64,000 bases of DNA from Leifsonia sp. Leaf264 (GCF_001422325.1 NZ_LMMR01000001.1:1256-65255); one strand, 5' to 3'; counted from the stretch's first letter, positions 7,557 through 19,238 are shown. A program made the numbers and translations. The notes: generated by a model from the sequence alone, not told the origin.

Positions 7557-9995
7557 GTGAGCACACCCTCCCCAGCCGAGCGGTACGCGGCCTTCAGGAC
7601 CAGCTCGACGCATCCGCAGCTCGAGGCCTTCCGTGCCGGGCTCGGTTTCGATCTCGACGATTTCCAACGCGGGAGCTGCGCCAGCCTCGAAGACGGCGGC
7701 AGCGTGCTGGTCGCAGCGCCGACGGGCGCCGGCAAGACCGTGGTGGCGGAGTTCGCCGTCTACCTGGCCATGCAGCAGTCGCGGGCGAAGGTGTTCTACA
7801 CGACGCCGATGAAGGCCCTCTCCAACCAGAAGTTCAACGAGTTCGTCGACGAGTACGGTGCCTCCGAGGTCGGGCTGCTCACCGGCGACACCAACATCAA
7901 CTCCGGCGCGCGCATCGTGGTCATGACCACCGAGGTGCTGCGCAACATGCTCTACGCCGACTCCGACCTGCTCACGGACCTCGCCTTCGTCGTGATGGAC
8001 GAGGTGCACTTCCTGGGCGACCGCTTCCGCGGAGCAGTCTGGGAGGAGGTCATCATCCACCTCCCGCAACGGGTGCGGATGGTCTCCCTGAGCGCCACCG
8101 TGTCGAACGCCGAGGAGTTCGGCGACTGGCTCCAGGCCGTGCGTGGTGACACCGCGGTCATCGTTTCCGAGGATCGCCCCGTGCCGCTCGAGCAGCACGT
8201 GCTCGTGCGCACCAAGCTGGTCGACCTGTTCGACTCGTCCGGCGTCATCACGACGATCCGGGTGAACCCCGAGCTCGTGCAACTGGCGGCATCCGGTGGT
8301 CGCTCCATCCAGAACAGGTCGACAGCCGGTCGTCGCGGGCGCGATCGCGGCGGCTACCACCGCCCGCCGCCGCACGAGGGCAGGATGCCGCGCGAGGACC
8401 TGGTGGCACTGCTCGACGGCAAGCACCTCCTGCCGGCCATCTTCTTCATCTTCAGCCGGGTCGGATGCGACCAGGCCGTGCGCCAGGTGCTGCGAAGCGG
8501 CATCAGGTTGACCGATGCCGCCGAGCGCAGCGAGATCCGCCGCATCGCGGAGGAACGCAGCCGCACCATGGTTGACGAGGACCTCGCGGTGCTCGGCTAC
8601 TGGGAGTGGCTCGAGGGGCTGGAGCGGGGTGTTGCCGCGCACCACGCCGGCATGCTCCCCGCGTTCAAGGAGGTCGTCGAGGAGCTGTTCCAGAAGAAGC
8701 TCGTCAAGGTCGTCTTCGCCACGGAGACGCTGGCGCTAGGCATCAACATGCCGGCCCGCACCGTGGTGATGGAGAAGCTGGAGAAGTTCAACGGCGAGGC
8801 CAGGGTTCCCGTCACGCCGGGGGAGTACACCCAGCTGACCGGGCGAGCGGGTCGGCGCGGCATCGACGTCGAGGGACACTCGGTCATCCAGTGGCAGCAG
8901 GGCCTCGACCCGCAGGCCGTCGCCTCGCTGGCGTCCCGTCGCAGCTATCCGCTCAACTCCAGTTTCAGACCCACCTACAACATGGCCGTCAACCTCATCG
9001 AGCAGTTCGGGCGCGAGCGTGCCCGCGACATCCTCGAGTCGTCGTTCGCGCAGTTCCAGGCCGACCGTGCCGTCGTCGACCTGGCCCGCACTGTGCGCCA
9101 GCAGCAGGAATCGCTGGCCGGCTACGAGGAGGCCATGACCTGCCACCTCGGCGACTTCCGCGAATACGCCTCCATCAGGCACCAGCTCTCCGACCTCGAG
9201 AAGCAGGGCGCCCGCGCCGACAGCCAGCCCCAGGCGGCTCGTCAGAAGCGGCAGCGCGAGCTCACCAAGCTGCGCAATCGCCTGAAGTCGCATCCCTGCC
9301 ACGCCTGCAACGAGCGGGAGGCGCACTCCCGCTGGGCCGAGCGCTGGTATCGCCTCAAGCGCGAGAATGACACACTGCAGCAGCAGATCCGCGCGCGGAC
9401 CGGCGCCGTCGCCCGCATCTTCGACCGCGTCACCGACGTGCTCCTGCGCCTCGACTACCTCGAGCGTGACGAGCACGGTCGTCTGGGGGCGACATCCGCC
9501 GGACGGATGCTTCGCCGCATCTACGGCGATCGCGACCTGCTCGCCGCCGAGGCGCTCCGGCGCGGCCTGTGGGACTCGCTCGAGCCGGCCGGCCTCGCCG
9601 CGATGGCCTGCGCCCTCGTGTTCGAGCCGCGCCGTGAGGAGAGCGAGACCGTGGAGCGCTATCTGCCCCGCGGCGCGTTCCCCGAGGCGTTGGAGGCGAC
9701 GCAACTGCTCTGGAGCGATCTCGACGACCTCGAGCGCGACAGCAAGCTGCAGGGCTCCAGCCCGATCGCGACCGGCCTGTGCCTGGCGATGTACAAGTGG
9801 GCCAGGGGAGGCAGGCTCACCGACGTGCTCAAGGAGGCCGACATGGCGGCCGGCGACTTCGTGCGCTGGACGAAGCAGACCATCGACCTGCTCGACCAAC
9901 TCTCGGTCGTCGCCGACAACCCAGTGGCCCGGAACGCCCGCGCGGCCATCGACGGGGTTCGACGCGGCATCGTGGCCTACTCGACCGTCGCCTGA
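7557..9995 (+). CDS. helY: DEAD/DEAH-box RNA helicase HelY (Ski2/Mtr4-like)
   Basis: The 812-residue superfamily 2 helicase has Walker A APTGAGKT (54-61), a DEVH box near 148-151, SAT motif (LSATVSN) and the QLTGRAGRRGID motif VI near 425. A C-terminal helical region contains a CHAC pair near 578-581. It resembles Mtr4/Ski2-type helicases, suggesting an ATP-driven role in RNA processing or decay; the exact substrate in bacteria is not established. The position after tatC is conserved in mycobacteria (helY, Rv2092c). A Gly/Arg-rich insert (RRGRDRGGYHRPPPHEGR) near 255-275 is probably flexible. Confidence 0.9.
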   Translation: MSTPSPAERYAAFRTSSTHPQLEAFRAGLGFDLDDFQRGSCASLEDGGSVLVAAPTGAGKTVVAEFAVYLAMQQSRAKVFYTTPMKALSNQKFNEFVDEYGASEVGLLTGDTNINSGARIVVMTTEVLRNMLYADSDLLTDLAFVVMDEVHFLGDRFRGAVWEEVIIHLPQRVRMVSLSATVSNAEEFGDWLQAVRGDTAVIVSEDRPVPLEQHVLVRTKLVDLFDSSGVITTIRVNPELVQLAASGGRSIQNRSTAGRRGRDRGGYHRPPPHEGRMPREDLVALLDGKHLLPAIFFIFSRVGCDQAVRQVLRSGIRLTDAAERSEIRRIAEERSRTMVDEDLAVLGYWEWLEGLERGVAAHHAGMLPAFKEVVEELFQKKLVKVVFATETLALGINMPARTVVMEKLEKFNGEARVPVTPGEYTQLTGRAGRRGIDVEGHSVIQWQQGLDPQAVASLASRRSYPLNSSFRPTYNMAVNLIEQFGRERARDILESSFAQFQADRAVVDLARTVRQQQESLAGYEEAMTCHLGDFREYASIRHQLSDLEKQGARADSQPQAARQKRQRELTKLRNRLKSHPCHACNEREAHSRWAERWYRLKRENDTLQQQIRARTGAVARIFDRVTDVLLRLDYLERDEHGRLGATSAGRMLRRIYGDRDLLAAEALRRGLWDSLEPAGLAAMACALVFEPRREESETVERYLPRGAFPEALEATQLLWSDLDDLERDSKLQGSSPIATGLCLAMYKWARGGRLTDVLKEADMAAGDFVRWTKQTIDLLDQLSVVADNPVARNARAAIDGVRRGIVAYSTVA

Positions 9996-10020
9996 GTCCC
10001 GCTCGAGGCTCGTCGCTCAC

Positions 10021-10095
10021 GCGTCGAGTCGCCCACTTCAGCCAGTGTGCGGTGCGCCCGACCGTCGGAAGTGGGCGGTTCGGATGACTCGACGC
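10021..10095. repeat. Imperfect inverted repeat between helY and lnt
   Basis: GCGTCGAGTC followed directly by GCCCACTTC (10021-10039) is answered by GAAGTGGGC (10068-10076) and GACTCGACGC (10086-10095), with a nine-base bulge in the right arm. The arms could fold into a long stem. It may act as a terminator for helY or be a palindromic intergenic element. Confidence 0.55.
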
Positions 10096-10124
10096 TCGTG
10101 AACGGATGCCCGTTCCGGCTCGCT

Positions 10125-10130
10125 TAGGCT
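10125..10130 (+). promoter_or_regulatory. Candidate -10 element of lnt
   Basis: TAGGCT ends exactly 6 nt before the lnt GTG, suggesting leaderless transcription. Confidence 0.55.
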
Positions 10131-10136
10131 GATCAG

Positions 10137-11705
10137 GTGCAGATCGGCGTCCCCACCCAGCGAGCGACGCCGCTCGTTCCGCTGTGGGGCGCGGTCCTCC
10201 TCGCTGCAGGCTCGGGCTATCTGCTCGACGCCGCGTTCCCCGATCGCGGCTGGTGGCCATTGGCTCCGGTGGCCCTGCTCCTCCTGCTCGTGGCTCTCCG
10301 TGGTCGCGGTTTCGGGACCGGCCTCCTCGTCGGCTTCGTGAGCGGTGCCGTGTTCTGGCTGGTCCAGATCATCTGGTTGACGCGCTACCTCGGCCCCGTG
10401 CCGTGGCTCGCCCTCGGCATCCTGCAGGCCATCTTCTTCGCGATCGGCTGCGCTCTCATAGCGGTCGTGCTCGGCTGGGGACCGGCCGTCTGGCCGACGC
10501 GCCTGGGGCGGCTCGGGATGCTGCCGGTCGTCGTCGCCGGCCTCTGGACCGCTCGAGAGGGCTTCACGGCCGTCGCGCCCTATGGTGGCTTCGCCTGGGG
10601 CCGTCTGGCGCTCTCGCAGTCCGAGAGCCCGTTCGCCGACCTCGCCGCCTGGTTCGGGGTGGCCGGACTCAGCTTCGTGATGGCGTGGCTCGCAGCCTTC
10701 AGCTTCTTCCTCATCCTCGAGTTCGGTATCCCGGCCGGAGTGCGCGCCCGTGCCGCCGTCGGCGCCATCGCTGTTCTCATCGTGGTGCCTGCGTGGCCCA
10801 CCATCGTGTCGGGAACCACCACCGTCGCCGCCGTTCAGGGAAACGCCGACGCCGGTCTGTTCGCGAACCGTCCGGCTGGCGAGATCCTCATGGACCACGC
10901 CTCCGCCTCCCTGCCCCTCGCCGGCAAGGACATCGACATGGTGGTCTGGCCCGAGAATGCGTCGGATGTCGACCCCAATCGCTCGGCACAGGCTGCCAAG
11001 GTGCTCGACTTCGTCTCGACCTCGCTCGATGCTCCACTCGTGGCGGGAACCGTCACCGAGCGCGACGGCCTCTACTACAACACCTCGTTCCTCTGGGAGC
11101 CGGGGGAGGGGATCGTGGACTACTACGACAAGGGCCATCCCGTCCCCTTCGCCGAGTACATGCCCGACAGGGCATTCTGGCGCCCGTTCGCTCCGGACCT
11201 CATCGATCTCGTCGGCCGGGACTACCAGATCGGACGGACCGACGGCGTCTTCGACATCGACGGCGTCATCGCCGGGATCTCCATCTGCTTCGACATCGCC
11301 GACGACCAGTTGATCTCCAACCTCATGCACCAGGGCGCGCAGATCATCCTCGCGCAGACGAACAACGCCGACTTCGGCACCGCCGAGCAGCCGACGGATG
11401 AGAGCGCCCAGCAGTTGGCCATAGCCCGCATCCGCGCGGTCGAGACCGGGCGCACCGTCGTGAACATCTCGACGGTCGGGGAGAGCGCCATCGTCGCACC
11501 CGACGGATCGACCATCGACTCGCTGCCGGCGTTCACGGCCGGGGCCATGGTGCAGGAGGTTCCGCTCAGCGACACCACGACGCCCGCCATGGTGATCGGC
11601 CGGGGGCTCGAGTGGCTGGTGGCCGGACTCGGCCTGGCCGGGTTCGTGCTGGCCTGCCGGGCCGCTGTCCGCGGGCGGCGCATCCGTCGTCGAGTGAGCC
11701 GCTGA
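10137..11705 (+). CDS. lnt: Apolipoprotein N-acyltransferase
   Basis: The 522-residue membrane enzyme adds the third acyl chain to the N-terminal cysteine of lipoproteins. About six N-terminal membrane helices (1-220) precede an extracytoplasmic nitrilase domain, and one helix closes the C-terminus. The triad is present: Glu in VVWPENA (about 274), Lys in YDKGHPVPF (about 332) and Cys in ISICFDIADD (about 384), close to E267/K335/C387 of E. coli Lnt. A candidate substrate, the FKBP lipoprotein, is encoded nearby. The gene ends before a strong bidirectional hairpin. Confidence 0.93.
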   Translation: MQIGVPTQRATPLVPLWGAVLLAAGSGYLLDAAFPDRGWWPLAPVALLLLLVALRGRGFGTGLLVGFVSGAVFWLVQIIWLTRYLGPVPWLALGILQAIFFAIGCALIAVVLGWGPAVWPTRLGRLGMLPVVVAGLWTAREGFTAVAPYGGFAWGRLALSQSESPFADLAAWFGVAGLSFVMAWLAAFSFFLILEFGIPAGVRARAAVGAIAVLIVVPAWPTIVSGTTTVAAVQGNADAGLFANRPAGEILMDHASASLPLAGKDIDMVVWPENASDVDPNRSAQAAKVLDFVSTSLDAPLVAGTVTERDGLYYNTSFLWEPGEGIVDYYDKGHPVPFAEYMPDRAFWRPFAPDLIDLVGRDYQIGRTDGVFDIDGVIAGISICFDIADDQLISNLMHQGAQIILAQTNNADFGTAEQPTDESAQQLAIARIRAVETGRTVVNISTVGESAIVAPDGSTIDSLPAFTAGAMVQEVPLSDTTTPAMVIGRGLEWLVAGLGLAGFVLACRAAVRGRRIRRRVSR

Positions 11706-11755
11706 CTCCGGCTGCAGCGATCCGCGGCGGATACTCACCGGTGCCGTTAAACGGA

Positions 11756-11787
11756 AACGCGACCGCCCGATGACGGGCGGTCGCGTT
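11756..11787. terminator. Bidirectional terminator between lnt and rbpA
   Basis: A perfect 14-bp stem, AACGCGACCGCCCG against its complement, with an ATGA loop lies between two convergent genes and can serve both. Confidence 0.85.
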
Positions 11788-11807
11788 CCGATGGTCGTTC
11801 GCGGCGG

Positions 11808-12173
11808 CTAGGCGCCGATCTTCTGCTGGCCACGACGGGCGCGCAGGATGTTGAGTCGTTCCTCGAGCAGCTCTTCGAGCTCGGGGATGGTGCGACGCTC
11901 GAGCAGCATGTCCCAGTGGGTACGGGCGACCTTCTCGTCGGAGCGGTCGATGACGACAGGCTTCGAGTCCACGATGAGGATGGCCTCGAGGCCGCACTGC
12001 TTGCATTCCCAGCTCTGCGGGGCCTCGGCGTCAGCCGAGAACGTCATCACGGATTCGTGACCGCAGTGCTCGCACCGATAGGTGTGATTGACGCGCTGTG
12101 CGAAAGCGACGCCCTCTTCGCTCTGAAGGCTCTGTGCGCCCAAGCGCATTCCGCGCAAACTACGATCAGCCAT
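11808..12173 (-). CDS. rbpA: RNA polymerase-binding protein RbpA
   Basis: The 121-residue actinobacterial transcription factor binds the primary sigma factor and RNA polymerase and stabilises the open complex. A zinc-ribbon core carries CEHC (Cys34, Cys37) and CKQC (Cys57, Cys60); a basic linker and the sigma-interaction helix (about 85-115, RTIPELEELLEERLNILRAR) follow. An AGGAG site lies six bases before the ATG. Its partner, the primary sigma factor, is encoded at 61.5-62.8 kb. Confidence 0.95.
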   Translation of the reverse strand: MADRSLRGMRLGAQSLQSEEGVAFAQRVNHTYRCEHCGHESVMTFSADAEAPQSWECKQCGLEAILIVDSKPVVIDRSDEKVARTHWDMLLERRTIPELEELLEERLNILRARRGQQKIGA

Positions 12174-12321
12174 GGTGATCTCCTCTCACTGCCTGAACAG
12201 TTATAGCGTCCCAAGCTGGGCGTTACCTTGCCGTGACCTCCCGTTCGCACAGCCGTCTCCCAGCCTGGGCGTGTGGAAGCGCCTCGTCGCCCGAGATCCG
12301 AGCTGACGTCTGGCGCTGCCT

Positions 12322-13089
12322 TCAGGCGCTGCCGTCGCGACGCAGTACGTGCCCCGCGACGTCGGCACGATCGGTGACGATACCGTCGACGCCGAGGGCG
12401 AACAGCCGTCGCATGGCGGCCGGATCATTCACGGTCCAGACATGCACCTCGAGGCCGGCGGCATGGACCGCCTCGACCACGCGCGGGGTGACCAGCTGCA
12501 CACCGGCGCTCCTCTCGGGGATCTGCAGCGCGACCAGGCCCCCAAGAGTCCTGATCGCGCTGGTACGCAGCCCGCTGCGGGCACCGAGCACGGCGCGCAC
12601 CACGATGGACGCCGACGCCGACGACGCCACGCCGGGCAGCAGGGCGACGGATGCCGCCCGGCGACGCTCCGAGAACGAGGTGATGAGCACCCGCTCGATG
12701 GCCTGTGCCGCCTGCACTGTCTCGGCGACGCTCGCGATGGACCCGGCATCCTTCACGTCGATGTTGAAACGAGCCGTGGGGAACGTCGTCAGCGCGTCCT
12801 CGAGGGTGCAGAACGACTGGCCGTGACCCAGGTCGATGTCGAGGAGCTCGGCGACCGAGAGTTCGCCGATGCGCTGCTTCCTGCCGGCCAGTCGCACCAG
12901 GTCGGGGTCGTGGCTGATCACGGCGACGCCGTCACGGCTGGTGTGCACATCCGTCTCGAGATGGGTCGCGCCGACCTCGAACGCGCGTTGGAAGGCGAGC
13001 AGGGTGTTCTCCGGCGCGTTGAGCGCCAGGCCCCGGTGTGCGAAGACGCGCGGCCACGCGGTGTCGAGGAACGAACCCGGCGCCTGCAC
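12322..13089 (-). CDS. Glycerophosphodiester phosphodiesterase (GDPD family)
   Basis: The 255-residue TIM-barrel enzyme hydrolyses glycerophosphodiesters to glycerol-3-phosphate and an alcohol. Catalytic and metal residues are visible: HRG (His18, Arg19), PENT (Glu27), ETDVH (Glu45, Asp47), SHD (His60) and later WTVND and GVDGIVTD. There is no signal peptide, so it acts in the cytoplasm. It starts eight bases after the stop of the SPFH gene and is probably the third gene of an nfeD-SPFH-GDPD unit. Confidence 0.88.
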   Translation of the reverse strand: MQAPGSFLDTAWPRVFAHRGLALNAPENTLLAFQRAFEVGATHLETDVHTSRDGVAVISHDPDLVRLAGRKQRIGELSVAELLDIDLGHGQSFCTLEDALTTFPTARFNIDVKDAGSIASVAETVQAAQAIERVLITSFSERRRAASVALLPGVASSASASIVVRAVLGARSGLRTSAIRTLGGLVALQIPERSAGVQLVTPRVVEAVHAAGLEVHVWTVNDPAAMRRLFALGVDGIVTDRADVAGHVLRRDGSA

Positions 13090-13097
13090 CAGGAGCC

Positions 13098-14030
13098 TCA
13101 GGCCGAGACTGGCGGATCGGCTGGGGGAGTGGGGCCACCCTTGCCTGCCGTGAACGCCGAGCTGAAGCCCTTCAGGGCCTCGGTGAACTCGCTCGGGATG
13201 ATCCAGAGCTTGCTCGCCTCGCCTTGGGCGATCTGCGGAAGGGTCTGCAGGTACTGGTAGGCCAGCAGCTTCGGGTCGGGGTCGCCCTCGTGGATGGCTG
13301 TGAAGACGGTGCGGATGGCCTCCGCCTCGCCCTGGGCGCGCAGCACGGCGGCCTTCGCATCACCCTCGGCACGCAGGATCTCGGCCTGCCTGGCGCCCTC
13401 GGCCGTCAGGATGGCCGACTGCTTCGTTCCCTCGGCCGTGAGGATGAGGGCTCGGCGGTCTCGCTCGGCGCGCATCTGCTTCTCCATCGAGTCCTGGATG
13501 GAGTGGGGCGGATCGATCGCCTTGAGCTCGACGCGATTGACGCGGATGCCCCACTTGCCCGTCGCCTCATCGAGCACAATGCGCAACTGCCCGTTGATGT
13601 TGTCGCGGCTGGTGAGAGCCTCTTCGAGGTTGAGCCCGCCCACCACGTTGCGGAGGGTGGTCGTGGTCAGCTGCTCGACGGCGCCGAGGTAGTTGGCGAT
13701 CTCATAGGTCGCGGCGCGGGCATCCGTCACCTGGAAGTAGACGACGGTGTCGATGGAGACGACCAGGTTGTCTTCGGTGATGACGGGCTGCGGAGGGAAG
13801 GAGACGACCTGCTCGCGCAGGTCGACGAGTCGACGCACCTTGTCCACGAACGGGACGAGAAGGTTCAACCCGGGCATGAAGGTCTTGTGGTACCGACCGA
13901 GGCGCTCGACGACGCCCGCGTAGGCCTGGGGGATGATCCGGATGGAGCGGAACAGCACCACCAGCACGAAGATGATGATGGCGAGGATGATGACGGCCAG
14001 AACGATCTGGCCTGTCACTGTGTCTGTCAC
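13098..14030 (-). CDS. SPFH/Band 7 membrane protein (QmcA/stomatin-like)
   Basis: The 310-residue protein has one N-terminal membrane helix (about 8-28), an SPFH domain (about 32-200) starting RSIRIIPQAYAGVVERLGRY, and a coiled coil (about 205-255) with repeated LTAEG/LRAEG units. Such proteins form large membrane rings linked to membrane microdomains. The GTG at 14030 overlaps the nfeD stop (GTGA), as in the widespread NfeD/SPFH operon. A Pro/Ala-rich tail ends the protein. Confidence 0.9.
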   Translation of the reverse strand: MTDTVTGQIVLAVIILAIIIFVLVVLFRSIRIIPQAYAGVVERLGRYHKTFMPGLNLLVPFVDKVRRLVDLREQVVSFPPQPVITEDNLVVSIDTVVYFQVTDARAATYEIANYLGAVEQLTTTTLRNVVGGLNLEEALTSRDNINGQLRIVLDEATGKWGIRVNRVELKAIDPPHSIQDSMEKQMRAERDRRALILTAEGTKQSAILTAEGARQAEILRAEGDAKAAVLRAQGEAEAIRTVFTAIHEGDPDPKLLAYQYLQTLPQIAQGEASKLWIIPSEFTEALKGFSSAFTAGKGGPTPPADPPVSA

Positions 14031-14506
14031 TCTGGCGTCCTTTCGACCGGCACGACGACGGCGGTTGCCCCGTCGATGGCGGTGACGATGACCTGTTCGC
14101 CGACGGCGACGATGCGCTGTTCGGTCACAGGGGAGAGGCGGATGGTCCAGGTCTCGCCGTTGGCGAGCTTCGCCTGGCCCGGTCCGGCACCGACGCCGAT
14201 GGAGGCGACGATGGTCGCGCCCATGCCGATGAGGGCGTCGACATTGCTGCGAGCCGGATCGCCGCCGCGCTTGAGCGCGCGGAGCAGCGGAGGCCGGATG
14301 AAGGCGAGCAGCGCGACGGAGAGCACGGCGGCGATGACGATCTGCCACCACCATGGCACCCCGAGCAGGCTGGCGATCAGGCCACCGACACTGCCGATGG
14401 CGATCATGAGGAAGGTGAGCTCGAGGGTCAGCGTCTCGATCGTGACGAAGATCAGGATGAGCGCGAGCCAGACGACCCAGGCGAATGCGAAGACCCCGTC
14501 GTCCAT
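14027..14506 (-). CDS. NfeD-family membrane protein
   Basis: The 159-residue protein has about three membrane helices (7-30, 32-50, 55-75) and a C-terminal OB-fold-like domain (about 95-155) ending with ATAVVVPVE. This is the short NfeD form without a protease domain. NfeD proteins work with the SPFH protein encoded immediately downstream, possibly in membrane-domain assembly. The four-base overlap indicates tight co-translation. Confidence 0.86.
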   Translation of the reverse strand: MDDGVFAFAWVVWLALILIFVTIETLTLELTFLMIAIGSVGGLIASLLGVPWWWQIVIAAVLSVALLAFIRPPLLRALKRGGDPARSNVDALIGMGATIVASIGVGAGPGQAKLANGETWTIRLSPVTEQRIVAVGEQVIVTAIDGATAVVVPVERTPE

Positions 14507-14651
14507 GTACGCCCCCTTCGCGCTTCCTCTTCGACGCTATCAGGTGTTTCGCTCGCTTCCGAGGATGTTCGGTAGTGTCGAGCGGGGGATGCGCGCGGTA
14601 GGCACGCATCCGCCCTCGCTTCATTTCGCACCACTCTCGAGGAGTCGCACA

Positions 14652-15419
14652 GTGACCAACCCGCTCGCCCCCGGATCGCTCACCGGGAAGACAGCCGTCG
14701 TGACGGGTTCGTCCCGCGGCATCGGCGCCGACACCGTGCGCCTGTTCGCCGCAGCCGGCGCGAATGTCGTCATCAACTTCCGCAACAAGGAGGCGCGCGC
14801 CGTCAAGCTCGCCGACGAGATCCGCGCTGCCGGTGGGCGGGCCATCACTGTCGGCGCCGACCTCACGGACCGCGCCTCCGTCGACGGGCTCATGGCCGAG
14901 GTCGCCTCCGAGTTCGGCAGCATCGACATCCTGGTGCTGAACGCCTCCGGCGGGATGGAGTCGGGAATGGCGGCCGACTACGCCATGACGCTCAATCGCG
15001 ACGCCCAGCTCGGTGTGCTCGATGCGGCTCTCCCGCACCTCGGCGTCGGCAGCCGGGTCGTGTTCGTCACCAGCCACCAGGCCCACTTCATCCGTACGAC
15101 GGAGACCATGCCGGAGTACGTCCCCGTGGCGCTGAGCAAGCGCGCCGGCGAGGACGCCCTGCGCGCTCGGATCCCCGAGCTCTCGGCATCCGGGATCGAC
15201 TTCGTCGTCGTGTCGGGAGACATGATCGAGGGCACCATCACGGCGACCCTGCTGGAGCGGGCGAACCCCGGCGCCATCTCGTCCCGCAAGGAGTCGGCCG
15301 GCAAGCTGTACAACGTCGGCGAGTTCGCCGCCGAGGTCGCTGCGGCGGCGGTCGACCCGATCCTGGCGGACAACACCCGGTACGTGGGCGACACGAGCGA
15401 CTTCGTTCCGGAGAGCTGA
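14652..15419 (+). CDS. SDR family oxidoreductase with a displaced catalytic tyrosine
   Basis: The 255-residue Rossmann protein has the classical SDR cofactor motif VTGSSRGIG and the LVLNASGG motif (replacing NNAG). In the active-site helix Lys163 sits in EYVPVALSK, but the nearest tyrosine is Tyr156, seven residues before the Lys instead of four; position 159 is Val. The usual YxxxK dyad is therefore broken, so activity as a standard dehydrogenase is doubtful, although the cofactor site looks intact. GTG at 14652 has GAGGAG upstream. Confidence 0.85.
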   Translation: MTNPLAPGSLTGKTAVVTGSSRGIGADTVRLFAAAGANVVINFRNKEARAVKLADEIRAAGGRAITVGADLTDRASVDGLMAEVASEFGSIDILVLNASGGMESGMAADYAMTLNRDAQLGVLDAALPHLGVGSRVVFVTSHQAHFIRTTETMPEYVPVALSKRAGEDALRARIPELSASGIDFVVVSGDMIEGTITATLLERANPGAISSRKESAGKLYNVGEFAAEVAAAAVDPILADNTRYVGDTSDFVPES

Positions 15420-15445
15420 GGCGGTTCGCCGACCTGACGACGACG

Positions 15446-15475
15446 AAGGCCCCTGTCCACTCGGACAGGGGCCTT
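15446..15475. terminator. Bidirectional terminator between the SDR and HdeD-like genes
   Basis: A perfect 13-bp stem (AAGGCCCCTGTCC) with an ACTC loop lies between two convergent genes and ends in TTT on the + strand. Confidence 0.88.
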
Positions 15476-15491
15476 TGCCGTGGCAGGAGTG

Positions 15492-16073
15492 TTACGCGGC
15501 CGTGGACTTCCGTCCGAAGGTGAAGGCCTGCACCAGCTGCACCAGGCCTGCGACCACGAGGAAGATGCCGCCGATCCAGACGAGGACGACCACCGTCGCC
15601 TCCGGGAGGAACAGCACGACGATGCCGGCGATGATGCTGATCACGCCGAAGAGGATGCCGGGCCAGCGCGAGCCGTCGGTCGCGGACTCGACCAGCGCGG
15701 CGACACCCTCGATGATCCAGGCGATGCCGATGATGATTCCGAGCAGCGCCACGGTCGACTCGAGGTTGCGCAGAGCGAAGATGCCAGCGATGACGAGCAG
15801 CAGGCCCAGAACGATGTTCAGCGTCCTGGATCCGCCGGAGATGCCCTTCGAGAAGATCCCCTTCGCCAGGCGCACGATTCCCACGATGAGGAAGTAGAGG
15901 CCGAACAGCACCGCCAGGAGACCCGCCGTCTTGTCGGGCCAGACGAGGATGAGGATTCCCAGCACGAGCGCGATGACGGAACTGATACCGAGGGCCACCC
16001 GGATGCCGTTGACTTCGGACTTGCTGAGACGATCGGGATCGATCTGGAATCCCAATGCGGTGTTGTCGGACAT
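15492..16073 (-). CDS. HdeD-like (DUF308) membrane protein
   Basis: The 193-residue protein has about six membrane helices in three similar pairs, a layout seen in the HdeD/DUF308 family. HdeD is linked to acid resistance in E. coli, but the role in actinobacteria is unknown. The N-terminal 25 residues are cytoplasmic and charged. AAGGAG lies five bases before the ATG. It is divergent from the UvrA-like gene. Confidence 0.85.
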   Translation of the reverse strand: MSDNTALGFQIDPDRLSKSEVNGIRVALGISSVIALVLGILILVWPDKTAGLLAVLFGLYFLIVGIVRLAKGIFSKGISGGSRTLNIVLGLLLVIAGIFALRNLESTVALLGIIIGIAWIIEGVAALVESATDGSRWPGILFGVISIIAGIVVLFLPEATVVVLVWIGGIFLVVAGLVQLVQAFTFGRKSTAA

Positions 16074-16258
16074 GTCACTCCTTCATGGATACGTTGTTGC
16101 CGATTGTGGCGTAGATCCGACGATTTCTCGCCATTGAGACGGCCGGTGTCGCGAATGGCCGTGGGCGGTGCGGCGGATGCGGGGGAGCGGGGTCGACCGT
16201 CGGCGGGCGCCGGTAATCTGTTCGGCGACGTCGACCCGCCCTGACAGATGGAGACACC

Positions 16259-18634
<2,376 letters not shown>

Positions 18635-18713
18635 TCGAGCAGATTCGAAGAAGCACAGCACGCCGGATCGCGGTAGGCTGCCCTCACAGGAAACGTTCAG
18701 AAAAGGGGTTGAG

Positions 18714-19154
18714 ATGGCCGAGTCGACGAAGCCGGCGAAGAGCACCAAGTCGGGATTCACTGCCGATGAACGAGCTGCGATGCGGGAACGGGCCAAGGAA
18801 CTCAAGGCGTCGGCGAACCGTGAGGAGGCCACGAAGGCCGTCCTGGCGGCCATCGCCGAGATGCCCGACGAGGAACGTGCCGTCGCGGAGCGTCTCCACG
18901 CCGTAGTGACCGCCGCAGCTCCGCAGCTCGACCCGAGGCTCTGGTACGGACAGCCCGCCTACGCCAAGGACGGCGCCATTGTCGTGTTCTTCCAGAATCC
19001 GTCGAAGTTCAAGACGCGCTACACGACGCTCGGTTTCAACGACTCGGCGAAGCTCGACGACGGCTCCATGTGGCCGACGTCGTTCGCCATCACCTCGCTG
19101 ACGGCCGAGTCGGAGAAGGCGATCGCAGCCCTGGTGACGAAGGCTGTCGGCTGA
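18714..19154 (+). CDS. DUF1801 (YdhG-like) protein
   Basis: The 146-residue protein has a Lys-rich, probably disordered N-terminus (1-35) and a YdhG/DUF1801-type domain with LDPRLWYGQPAY and KFKTRYTTLGF. Members are small cytoplasmic proteins of unclear function, sometimes called iron chaperone-like. AAAGGGG lies upstream of the ATG and a TAGGCT element at 18674-18679 may be its -10 box. Confidence 0.8.
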   Translation: MAESTKPAKSTKSGFTADERAAMRERAKELKASANREEATKAVLAAIAEMPDEERAVAERLHAVVTAAAPQLDPRLWYGQPAYAKDGAIVVFFQNPSKFKTRYTTLGFNDSAKLDDGSMWPTSFAITSLTAESEKAIAALVTKAVG

Positions 19155-19238
19155 CCTGTCGCGGTGCACCGGTGGTCCGTGGGCTGAACGGCATGGCGGC
19201 CGACCGGCCGCACGGCATCCGCTCGCGCAATGTGTCCG

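Noticed and set aside
13038-14651. Long N-terminal extension of the SDR gene at 14652
   Set aside because: It runs antisense through the SPFH and NfeD genes and lacks any domain; GTG 14652 is preceded by GAGGAG and begins the SDR fold.
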